Under the pieces are notes generated by a model. It had not been told where the DNA came from. It did no database searches and worked only from the letters and a program-made list of their open reading frames with translations. Below, piece by piece: positions 57,263 to 64,000 of a DNA stretch of 64,000 nucleotides. Positions within the stretch are counted from its first letter, which is position 1, and each line of letters starts with the position of its first letter. Made by a program: the position numbers and the translations under genes. This stretch comes from Mycobacterium kyorinense (GTDB taxonomy: Bacteria > Actinomycetota > Actinomycetes > Mycobacteriales > Mycobacteriaceae), in assembly GCF_002101735.1 (NCBI RefSeq), contig NZ_LQPE01000010.1, forward strand, positions 1 through 64,000, given 5' to 3'.

Positions 57263-59518
57263 TCACGAGGAGCTGCGTTGCACCGTGACCTGGTTGCTGG
57301 CGTGAAGCGTCGATAGGCGCAGCCTGCTGTCTTCGTCGTCTTGCCACATGACGGTGACGACTCCGTGTTGGTCGACGTCTATACCGTCGACTTCGCCGGT
57401 GCGGCCGTCGAAGGACACGACGTCTTTGGGTTGCAGTTCGGCGGCGGACACGACCAAGTCCTCGGCGGGCCGAGCATCGGCGTCTTGGTCGAACCCCAGC
57501 CGGGAGTCGCCCTCGAAGTGGGTGATCTTGCGTACGACCAAGGTCGGGTCGAGGTCTGGTCGCTGCGAGAGCGGGAACCACGGCGCGTTCGCGATGTCGT
57601 TCCAGGTGGCGGCGCCGAGATTCGCAGGTAGTTCGGGCACGTAGCGGGGTACGAGCGTCACGGGCGGGCGCAGTTTGGCTATCACGGCCGCTTCCTCGGG
57701 GACGGTGCTGTCGGCGGGCGGGGTGAAAAAGTACTGGGTTTCGCGGGGTTCTTGGTGGATGCCGGTCGACATGCCGCGGCCTTTGATGCGGGGCACGAAG
57801 CGGCCGGTGTAGCTGTCGTCGAACAGCATTTCGGCGGCGATGCGCGAGATCGGGCCGACGGAAACCCGGTTGCCGAAGTTGTCGCGGGATTCGGTGTCGA
57901 TCAGGTCGTGGTCGGGGCGCTGCATGCACATGACGAGATGGACACGCGCGGTGCGGCTTAGCCGGGCCATTTCGTTGATTTCGGTGAGGGTAGGGCATTC
58001 TTTCGGCCCGTTTTTGGGTTTGAGCCCGTTGTTCCACAGGCGCTCCAAAACGACTTTGAACTGCGCCGCCTCGTCGACGATGACCAGGTAGGGCAGGTTG
58101 TCGTCCCACTGAGTTTGATCCCATCGCGCGCGGGCGTTTCGGTCGTCTTGCAGCTTGTACATGCGGTGGATGGTGGCGATGGATTCGTACGGGTCGCTGC
58201 TGATGATGTGCACGTTGGGCCAACCGACAAAGTCGGAGAAGGAGCCACCTTTGAAGTCGACGAGGACGATCGCCCAGCCGCGCAGCGCGGCCATCATGAT
58301 GAGGGTCCGCAGGTATACGGTTTTGCCTGCGCCTGTTTTTCCGCCGACAAGGGTGTGCGGGGAATCCAGCGGATCCCATTCCTGCACGCCGAGGTCTAAG
58401 TCCACTCCGTAGGCGAAACGGGTTTGGCGGTATTGGCCGACAGCTTCGGCGATTGATCGCACGGCGGGAACTGGGGTGGGGTAGATGACGCGGTCGAGTT
58501 CTGGTTTGGGCATGAAGACGACTTCTGATGCTTGCGTCTTCCACTCGACGCGCCAGTTGCCGCCGATGAGTTCGGTGAGGGTTTGCACGGCGAGGCGTTT
58601 GCGGAATTCGCCGGTCAGCTTCTTGGCGATACTGTGTTTGATCGTGAAACCGCTGGTCAGATCGCCCGTTACCGTTGCTGTGGCCTCGAAGACCTCGCGG
58701 ACTTTCTTGGTCAGTTCGGCGTGGTCTTCGTCGATCTGTTCTGGCACGAAATGATCTGCGGTGAAGCGTAAGCCTGAAGGGTCGGGGCTTACCCGGTAGT
58801 GGGCGCCGCAGTGTGCGCGCAGCGTCTTGCGGATGGTGGTTGCTAAGTCGGGGCGGCGGGCCGCCGGCCCGGTGGTGTCGTCGAGATCCACGGGGTGGTG
58901 ATCGATCGAGGGGTTGCTGAATGTGGGGCGTTTGGCGCGGATGGTCAATTGTTCGGGCACCGCTGACTTGGGTTGCCACCTGGTGGCCGGAATCACGAGC
59001 GGGGTTGGTTGCTGGTGTCCGAGGGGGCCGTAGAGGGCTTGGATGAGGGTGCTGCGGGTCTTGGTGCGGGTGGCGCGCAGACGGTAGCGGTCGACGGTCA
59101 AGCTGGTCGCGGCGATCGCTGCCGCGCTGGCCAGGCCGATGGCCGGGATCAGGGGTGCGTGCAGCCGCCCGTTGATGACGGCGAACGCGGTGGTGAAGGT
59201 GGCTCCGGCGGTGGCGATGGTCGCCGAGGCGACGGGGAATCGCAGCGTCCAGGTGTCGGGCTCGGTTTCGGAGGCCACTTTGGGGTGGGTGGCCCACCAC
59301 AGGTGGGCTGATGCGGCGATGGTGATGGTTGTCGAGATGGCCAGCGCAAGGGTGGTATTGGTGCGCAAAGCGGCGAGGATGCCGTGGTGGTTGGTGATGT
59401 AGCGGTAGCCCAGCCAGGCGCCTGCGGCGACGAGCGCCAGTACTGCCAGCACGGCTTCTGTGGGGTCTTTGTCAGAGGTGGCGCGTGCCGATGGGGATGG
59501 GTTGGAGCTGGCTTTCAT
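57263..59518 (-). CDS. FtsK/SpoIIIE-type ATPase
   Basis: A 751-aa protein. The N-terminal 145 residues have about four hydrophobic segments (21-38, 52-72, 96-115, 124-142). One FtsK ATPase domain follows, with Walker A GGKTGAGKT (392-400), LVDFKGG (419-424), Walker B YLVIVDEA (477-484) and MCMQRPDHDLIDTE. ESX EccC proteins normally have three ATPase domains, so with one domain this is closer to conjugative double-stranded-DNA pumps or TcpA-like coupling proteins. ATG 59518 overlaps the stop of the small upstream membrane gene. Confidence 0.75.
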   Translation of the reverse strand: MKASSNPSPSARATSDKDPTEAVLAVLALVAAGAWLGYRYITNHHGILAALRTNTTLALAISTTITIAASAHLWWATHPKVASETEPDTWTLRFPVASATIATAGATFTTAFAVINGRLHAPLIPAIGLASAAAIAATSLTVDRYRLRATRTKTRSTLIQALYGPLGHQQPTPLVIPATRWQPKSAVPEQLTIRAKRPTFSNPSIDHHPVDLDDTTGPAARRPDLATTIRKTLRAHCGAHYRVSPDPSGLRFTADHFVPEQIDEDHAELTKKVREVFEATATVTGDLTSGFTIKHSIAKKLTGEFRKRLAVQTLTELIGGNWRVEWKTQASEVVFMPKPELDRVIYPTPVPAVRSIAEAVGQYRQTRFAYGVDLDLGVQEWDPLDSPHTLVGGKTGAGKTVYLRTLIMMAALRGWAIVLVDFKGGSFSDFVGWPNVHIISSDPYESIATIHRMYKLQDDRNARARWDQTQWDDNLPYLVIVDEAAQFKVVLERLWNNGLKPKNGPKECPTLTEINEMARLSRTARVHLVMCMQRPDHDLIDTESRDNFGNRVSVGPISRIAAEMLFDDSYTGRFVPRIKGRGMSTGIHQEPRETQYFFTPPADSTVPEEAAVIAKLRPPVTLVPRYVPELPANLGAATWNDIANAPWFPLSQRPDLDPTLVVRKITHFEGDSRLGFDQDADARPAEDLVVSAAELQPKDVVSFDGRTGEVDGIDVDQHGVVTVMWQDDEDSRLRLSTLHASNQVTVQRSSS

Positions 59519-59745
59519 CGCGGGTCCAGACTCCATCGGCTGGCTTTGGTTGCGCGATCCCAGGTGACCACATATTCCGGTGCGCTCGGGTGGCGCAGCC
59601 GGTCGACGATTTTGGTGGGAAGTTGGTTGGCGGGGATCTGGAAGCCGACCTCGAGGGCGGTGGCCGTGTGCCGGCGGCGCAGGAGTGCGGCAGCCGTCAG
59701 GGTGGCGGTTAGCGCGGTCAGCCCCGCGAGCAGAACGGTTTTCAC
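59515..59745 (-). CDS. Small single-helix membrane protein
   Basis: A 76-aa protein from GTG 59745 (KTVLLAGLTALTATLTAAALLRRR), with one membrane helix and a soluble C-terminus (VGFQIPANQLPTKIVDRLRHP). It overlaps the FtsK gene by four bases and is probably its partner. Its promoter region has motif site 2. Upstream frame extension is not supported. Confidence 0.6.
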   Translation of the reverse strand: MKTVLLAGLTALTATLTAAALLRRRHTATALEVGFQIPANQLPTKIVDRLRHPSAPEYVVTWDRATKASRWSLDPR

Positions 59746-59772
59746 CTTTGCAACTTTTGGTTGTGGCCCGGG

Positions 59773-59788
59773 TGTTCTCAAGAGGACT
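59773..59788. promoter_or_regulatory. Motif TGTTCTCAAGAGGACT, site 2
   Basis: Exact 16-base match to 57032-57047, 28 bases upstream of the start of the small membrane gene and FtsK operon. Confidence 0.6.
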
Positions 59789-59895
59789 TCAGGGGCGTTG
59801 AGCGGGGCCGGGGCTAGTAAGGTGGACGCAGGCTGGCTTTGTGTTGTGCTGTAGCGCAATGCGTTTCGAATCGTGACTCAGCGCCGGGTTGGTGG

Positions 59896-60705
59896 TCAAA
59901 GGGCGTGTTCGGTGAGTTGCTCGAAGAGCATCTGCACCCCGGTGGCCAGCCGGTGGGGGGCGCCTTCGGCGTAGGTGATCCAGACGCGTTGGTCTGGGCC
60001 TGTGTGTGGCCAGGCGATGATGCGGCCTTGCGGGGTGTCTAGCACGGTGACGGCGGTCTTGCCGCGTCGGGTGGTGCCGTTGTGGCGGCGGGCCGCGGTC
60101 AGTTCGGTGGCCACTTCGGGGTGGGAGGCGGTGTTGAGGATCTGTGCGTCGTGTTCGGGGATCCCGTAATCGATCAGCAGGTCGGTGATGGTTTGTGGGG
60201 GGTGGGTGGCGAGCTGGTTGACGTCGTCTGCGGAGAGTTGGACCGGTGCCGATAGCGGTGCTGGTGGTGCGGTGCCGAGCTGGGTGTCGAGGACCTTGGT
60301 GGCGGCGTCGGGCCAGTCGGCGGCGGGCACGGGTTGGGCCAGGACGAGGTCGCGGGTGCGGGCGGCGTAGACGAAACGGTTGTCGTGGCGGCCGATCGCG
60401 ATCCGCAGCATGGTGTCGGGGATATTCAGCGGGGTGATCCGTACGGCGAGTGTTTCGTCGGCGCGGGCCAGGTCGCGCAGGAGGTTGGCGACTTCGGGCA
60501 GCGCGCCGGTGGGGGTGAGGATGCCGCGTTCGGTGAGGCGCTCGTGTTGCAGGGTGTTCCAGCGTGGGCCGAGTTCGGGGCTGGTTATCGGGGTGTAGAG
60601 GGCGAGCACGTCGGGCAGGGGTCCGCCGAGGTCGATGTGGTCGATGAGGTAGGCGGCCTCGTCGACGCTGATTTCGAAGCCGTAGTAGTGCTCGTCCGCG
60701 GTCAT
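59896..60705 (-). CDS. EspG-type ESX chaperone
   Basis: A 269-aa protein with the EspG fold pattern: FEISVDEAAYLIDHIDLGG, then LARADETLAVRIT, a long central region, and the C-terminus GRIIAWPHTGPDQRVWITYAEGAPHRLATGVQMLFEQL. EspG proteins bind PE-PPE pairs in the cytoplasm and deliver them to a matching ESX system. The likely clients in this window are the PE-PPE pair at 21.8-23.3 kb, although that is unproven. The gap of 150 bases to the next gene holds motif site 2. Confidence 0.75.
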   Translation of the reverse strand: MTADEHYYGFEISVDEAAYLIDHIDLGGPLPDVLALYTPITSPELGPRWNTLQHERLTERGILTPTGALPEVANLLRDLARADETLAVRITPLNIPDTMLRIAIGRHDNRFVYAARTRDLVLAQPVPAADWPDAATKVLDTQLGTAPPAPLSAPVQLSADDVNQLATHPPQTITDLLIDYGIPEHDAQILNTASHPEVATELTAARRHNGTTRRGKTAVTVLDTPQGRIIAWPHTGPDQRVWITYAEGAPHRLATGVQMLFEQLTEHAL

Positions 60706-60735
60706 GGGTTTGTCCTTGTGGGTGTGCCGGCGCGG

Positions 60736-62082
60736 TTAGAGGACGCGGCGGGCCTGGGCGCCGGATGGGAGGGGGCTGATCTGCACGGGTTGGCCCTGCT
60801 GGGGCGCCTCGATGACTTGGCCGCCGCCGATGTAGAGCTGGACATGTTCGGGCACGCCGGGTGCGGAGAAGTTGGAGAAGACCAGGTCGCCGGGTTGCAG
60901 GGCGCCGAGTGGGACGGCGGTGCCGCAGCGGATTTGGTCGTAGGTGGTGCGGGGCAACATGACTCGTCCGCCGGTGGCGCGGGCGATGGCGTATTGGGTG
61001 AGGCCGCTGCAGTCGAACCCGCCGTTGGTGGGGCCGAGTGCTCCGCCGCCGCCCCAGACGTAGGGCAGGCCGAGCGCGGAGCGGGCCGCGGCGACGGCGT
61101 CGGCGCCGGCGCCGGATCCGGTGAAGCCGGACTGGTTGATGTCGCCGCCGGCGGAGAGGTATTGGGCGATGAGGTCGCGCACGAACTGGGCGTCGGTGAG
61201 TTTGTCGCGGGCGGCGGAGCTGACGACGTTGCCGGCCTGGTCAAGGGCGTGGCGCATGGCGGCCAGGACCGCGGCTTGGGCTTCGGGGGTGTCACCTTGG
61301 ACGGCGGCCGACATGAGGGCGGTTTCGACGTCGTCGATGATGGCTTGCATCTTTGCGCGGTCGGCGTCGGTTTTGGCTGAGGAGAGTCCGAGGACCTCGC
61401 CGAGGCGGTGTTCGACGTCGCGCAGGGCGGCCGCGCGGCGGGCCATGGCGTCGGTGGTGGCGCGGGCCTGGTCGCTGGCTTGCCCGTTTCCGGCCAGGCC
61501 GGAGAGGGGACCGGTGAGGCTGTCGGGCCCGGTGCCGAAGCGTGAGGTGGGGGTGCCTGGGGGTGCTGTGGTGCCCAGTTGGGAAGCCAGCGCGGCGAGT
61601 TGGGGCAGGATCGCGCCGAGGAGGCCGGGTATGAGTTGGCCGGCGCCCTGCAAGGCGGCGGCCGGCACACCGAGTGCGGTGGCGAGCAGGGGGGCGGCTA
61701 GTTGGGGGCCCAGGGCGGCCAGGCTTGAGAGGTCCGGGGCGTTGGGGTGCCCGGGTGCGGCGCTCTCGGAGCGCTCAGCCGTGCTAGAAGGGTCCGGCTT
61801 GGTGGTTGGGTCGGTCTTCCCAGAGCCGTCCGGTGGGGTGGCGGGTTTGGTGGCCGGCTGGGACGCGGTGCTATTGGGCGCCGGCGGCGACGCAGTTGCA
61901 CCGGAAGGAGGGGTGGCCGGGGTGGCTGTGGAGTTGGGGGTCAGTCCGCCGGGCAGCGGGGGCACCCGCAGGGGGACGGCTCCGTTGGGTGTGGGTCGCG
62001 CCGGGGCGGGGCCGCCCTTGTGGGGGTCGCCGGCGCCGTCGTCGGTGGCGGTGTCGGTGTGTTCTGTGGCCAGCTCGGTCAT
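60736..62082 (-). CDS. NlpC/P60 endopeptidase with Pro-rich N-terminus
   Basis: A 448-aa protein. A Pro/Thr-rich N-terminus (1-110) is followed by a helical region (LSSLAALGPQLAAPLLATAL; TTDAMARRAAALRDVEHRLGEVL) and an active NlpC/P60 domain with Cys 358 (GGFDCSGLTQY) and His 413 (VPEHVQLY). The C-terminal 110 residues closely resemble those of the enzyme at 53147, so the domains were duplicated. ATG 62082 overlaps the previous stop. It should cut peptidoglycan during transfer or secretion. Confidence 0.8.
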   Translation of the reverse strand: MTELATEHTDTATDDGAGDPHKGGPAPARPTPNGAVPLRVPPLPGGLTPNSTATPATPPSGATASPPAPNSTASQPATKPATPPDGSGKTDPTTKPDPSSTAERSESAAPGHPNAPDLSSLAALGPQLAAPLLATALGVPAAALQGAGQLIPGLLGAILPQLAALASQLGTTAPPGTPTSRFGTGPDSLTGPLSGLAGNGQASDQARATTDAMARRAAALRDVEHRLGEVLGLSSAKTDADRAKMQAIIDDVETALMSAAVQGDTPEAQAAVLAAMRHALDQAGNVVSSAARDKLTDAQFVRDLIAQYLSAGGDINQSGFTGSGAGADAVAAARSALGLPYVWGGGGALGPTNGGFDCSGLTQYAIARATGGRVMLPRTTYDQIRCGTAVPLGALQPGDLVFSNFSAPGVPEHVQLYIGGGQVIEAPQQGQPVQISPLPSGAQARRVL

Positions 62083-63245
62083 CGGGTGCGGTCCACGTCG
62101 ATGCGGCGCACCAGCCGGTTGGGTCCGATGCGGGTCCATTCGGGATTGGGGTGGCCGGGCAGGACGGTCACCATGGTGTCGGCGTCGACGGCGATGCCCA
62201 CCAGGTGCGGGCCCGCATCGGCGCTGATGTCGGTGAAGACCAGGTCGCCGGGATCGGGATCTGGTGCGGTCCAGCCGGTTTGGAGCTGCTCGGCCAATGT
62301 GGCCGGGTAGGACTTGCCGGTGGTGGAGGTGACCAGGTCGGCGACGAACCGCGCCGATGTGGGTACGGAGTTGTCCGGGTCGTCGGTGTCGTGGCGCGGG
62401 TCGGTGCCTACCGCGTGTTGGGCCGCGGCGGCCAGCTGCGGCCCGTACGGGTTGGGTCCGGGCGCGGCCGGGGGGAGGGGGGTGGTCAGCGCGGATAGGC
62501 AGGCGGCCGCTTGGGGGGCGGTCTTGGCGGCCGAGCTGGCCTGCGACGGCGCGAGGGGGGCGCTCGAGGTGGGCGTCGGCGAGGGCGACGCTGTCGAAGT
62601 GGTGGTGGCAGTGATTGCGAGGTCGGCGCCGGCGCTGCTTGGTGTGGTGGGCGTGGTGGTTGTCAGGGTGGCCGGGATGCGGGTTTGCGCGGCGGCCACC
62701 GCGTCGGTGTAGTCGGTGGCGGGCCGGCCGGTGATCTGGGCGGCCAGCGCGGCGGGGTCGGTGTCACGCCATTCGGGTGCGGTGTCCACCATTCGGTCGA
62801 GCGCGATCGCCGTCGACACTTCGGGGGTCATTAGCTCTTCGGCGCTGGCCCAGGTCAGGGGGAGGCCGAGCGCGCCGGCGCCGTCGCGGATTTCGGTGCT
62901 ATGTGCGTAGCGCAGCGTTTCGGGTGCGGCAGGGTTGGCGGCGTTAGCCAGCCCTGTCGCCTCAAGTGCGATCGCTGCGGTCACGGTTGCTCCCTGTCTG
63001 CCGAATCCCAGTTTTGTGGCGGTGGTGGTGATTCTCAACAGGACCTCATCGGGGCTCAGGGGCTGCCGGGGCGGGTTTGCCACGATGGCGGCGCGGGTGC
63101 CGAGGTGTGTGGTGCAGGCCGCGTAGAAGTCGCGGGTGGATTCGCCTGGGGAGCTGATGATGATGGTCAGCAGCGGGATGGCCAGCACGATGAGCAGGGG
63201 TGCGGCTGCTGCCGGCAGCCATAACCATTTGAGGGCGCTCGACAT
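62079..63245 (-). CDS. Membrane-anchored transglycosylase-like protein with degenerate NlpC domain
   Basis: A 388-aa protein. A membrane anchor (8-31, LWLPAAAAPLLIVLAIPLL) precedes a lysozyme-like region (65-190) with possible catalytic Glu 95 (IALEATGLANAANP) and the LMTPEVSTAIALDRMV pattern seen in actinobacterial mating-channel transglycosylases. After a Thr/Ser/Pro linker there is an NlpC/P60-like end (295-388: ARFVADLV; DPGDLVFTDISADAGPHLVGI) where the nucleophile position appears to be Ser. CwlT/VirB1-like function in conjugation is inferred. ATG overlaps the upstream stop. Confidence 0.65.
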   Translation of the reverse strand: MSSALKWLWLPAAAAPLLIVLAIPLLTIIISSPGESTRDFYAACTTHLGTRAAIVANPPRQPLSPDEVLLRITTTATKLGFGRQGATVTAAIALEATGLANAANPAAPETLRYAHSTEIRDGAGALGLPLTWASAEELMTPEVSTAIALDRMVDTAPEWRDTDPAALAAQITGRPATDYTDAVAAAQTRIPATLTTTTPTTPSSAGADLAITATTTSTASPSPTPTSSAPLAPSQASSAAKTAPQAAACLSALTTPLPPAAPGPNPYGPQLAAAAQHAVGTDPRHDTDDPDNSVPTSARFVADLVTSTTGKSYPATLAEQLQTGWTAPDPDPGDLVFTDISADAGPHLVGIAVDADTMVTVLPGHPNPEWTRIGPNRLVRRIDVDRTR

Positions 63246-64000
63246 TACGGCCTGTTGGTTGGTCTTAGTATCCGGCGGGACAAGGCATCGTCGGATGCGG
63301 CGGTGGTGATGGTGGGGTTGTCGTTGCGGGCGACGGCCAGGATCGCCGGGTGCAACTGCACACGCGCCAAGGGCTGCTCGGCGTGGTGGGTTTGGCCTCG
63401 CGCGTTGGGTGCGGCGATGTGGCGCTCAAGCCCTCCTGCGGGATTGGAGGTTGAGGTGGCTGGCTGAGGTGAGCTGCTGGCTGAGGATGCTTGCTGTTGG
63501 GTGGCTGACGTTGTGGTTGTCACGTCGACGCCGCCGCCGTTGGCCAGCAGCCACAGGTAGCGGCCCTGCTGCGGCCCGAACGTGGATTTCAGCAGCTCCT
63601 GGTCGGCGCGGGCCATCTGTGCGACGGTGGTGATACCAAGGTCGGCAAGTCGGCTTGAGGTGACCGGTCCGATCCCGGTCAGGGCGTCGACCGATTGGTC
63701 GCCCATCAGGTTCAGCCAGCTATCCGATGCTGCCGGACTAGGGGGTTGCGGCGCAGACACCTCAGCTCGGCCGGGCTGTCCGGTGCGGTGCGGGGCGCTC
63801 GAGGTGTCTGTTGCGGTGGCCGGGGGTGTCGTTTGATCGCGGTTGGCGGCTGGCGGTGCGGTGTTGGGTTGTTGGTTGGTGGGCGTGGTTGTGGTGAGGC
63901 CGGCGCGGCGGGAGTTCTTGAGATTGTGGGCGTGCACGCGTGATTGCAGGGTGTCGGCGGCTTGCAGGAACGGGGCGGCTTCGGGGAAGGCTGCGCTAAG
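63245..64000 (-). CDS. HhH protein with DinB thumb-like domain, cut by window end
   Basis: The visible 251 residues are C-terminal; the 5' end is beyond 64000. After LQAADTLQSRVHAHNL comes a Thr/Pro/Gln-rich linker, then WLNLMGDQSVDALTGIGPVTSSRLADLGITTVAQMARADQ-like sequence, a helix-hairpin-helix close to the thumb of Y-family polymerases (DinB). A Gln/Ser/Thr-rich tail follows. No polymerase palm motif is visible, and a long low-complexity linker before the thumb is not normal for DinB. It may be a DNA-binding component of the transfer system rather than a polymerase. Confidence 0.55.
   Translation of the reverse strand, partial: LSAAFPEAAPFLQAADTLQSRVHAHNLKNSRRAGLTTTTPTNQQPNTAPPAANRDQTTPPATATDTSSAPHRTGQPGRAEVSAPQPPSPAASDSWLNLMGDQSVDALTGIGPVTSSRLADLGITTVAQMARADQELLKSTFGPQQGRYLWLLANGGGVDVTTTTSATQQQASSASSSPQPATSTSNPAGGLERHIAAPNARGQTHHAEQPLARVQLHPAILAVARNDNPTITTAASDDALSRRILRPTNRP

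Noticed and set aside
57105..59300. Long minus-strand frame overlapping the FtsK gene in another frame
   Set aside because: Arg/His/Pro-rich shadow; the FtsK frame has Walker motifs and natural overlaps at its start.
63030..63045. TTCTCAACAGGACCT as another copy of the TGTTCTCAAGAGGACT motif
   Set aside because: It differs at several bases and lies inside a coding region.
1..64000. CRISPR array, tRNA or rRNA genes
   Set aside because: No regularly spaced repeats with unique spacers were seen, and no tRNA-like cloverleaf or rRNA block was recognised by eye; short tRNAs could still be missed without a search.

Overview
The window reads as part of a large mycobacterial plasmid or plasmid-like element. 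The evidence is high-GC coding with GTG starts, a PE/PPE pair, an EspG-type ESX chaperone, a RicR copper regulon, many VapBC-type toxin-antitoxin (TA) pairs, and a ParA-ParB operon with palindromic parS-like sites. I see no rRNA, tRNA, CRISPR array, replication initiator or chromosomal housekeeping block. Species cannot be set from sequence alone; a slow-growing Mycobacterium is the best inference.

Layout. (1) 150-7.4 kb: first copy of a duplicated plasmid module (small membrane protein, DUF4226-type gene, HicAB, hypothetical genes, ArdC-like antirestriction protein and its short partners). The second, diverged copy lies at 35.9-45.9 kb in direct orientation. (2) 7.4-10.1 kb: a DUF4226-type protein with three C-terminal repeats, then an AbiE-type TA pair. 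(3) 10.1-21.6 kb: an immunity-like island with a nuclease-methyltransferase fusion, a SIR2-SLOG protein, a DprA-like SLOG protein, a ComF-like phosphoribosyltransferase, a zinc-ribbon protein, a CoiA-like protein and VapBC. (4) 21.8-31.4 kb: a copper-response island with ricR, mymT, a permease, mmcO and a tightly packed lpqS-cysK2-MFS-PE-PPE operon, with four palindromic RicR-like boxes. (5) 31.4-35.9 kb: remnants of a Tn554-type transposon, a proline-rich ESX-associated protein with a disturbed 5' end, and two TA pairs. (6) 35.9-46.4 kb: second module copy. Between its two halves an IS200/IS605-family element (tnpA-tnpB) has split a VapC45-like toxin gene beside an intact VapB45-like antitoxin gene. 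(7) 46.5-49.1 kb: small genes, a DEDDh exonuclease, an XRE regulator, a secreted trypsin-like protease with a small upstream partner. (8) 49.1-52.6 kb: a gene-free, repeat-rich stretch, parBA and three parS-like palindromes. (9) 53.1-64 kb: a minus-strand block for mating or type VII secretion: cell-wall hydrolases, an FtsK/SpoIIIE ATPase, EspG, and an HhH protein cut by the window edge.

How it fits together. Partition (parABS), antirestriction (ArdC-like), TA modules and the ESX/FtsK/peptidoglycan-hydrolase block are what a large transmissible plasmid needs to be kept and moved. The defence-like island and the copper island are cargo between two copies of the same backbone module. Recombination between the copies could excise about 36-38 kb, so the element may be a fusion of two related plasmids. 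The strongest leads are the minus-strand defence-like operon (10.1-17.4 kb), the copper-box operon carrying PE/PPE, the shared regulatory motif TGTTCTCAAGAGGACT, and the DUF4226-type protein set with swapped C-terminal domains.
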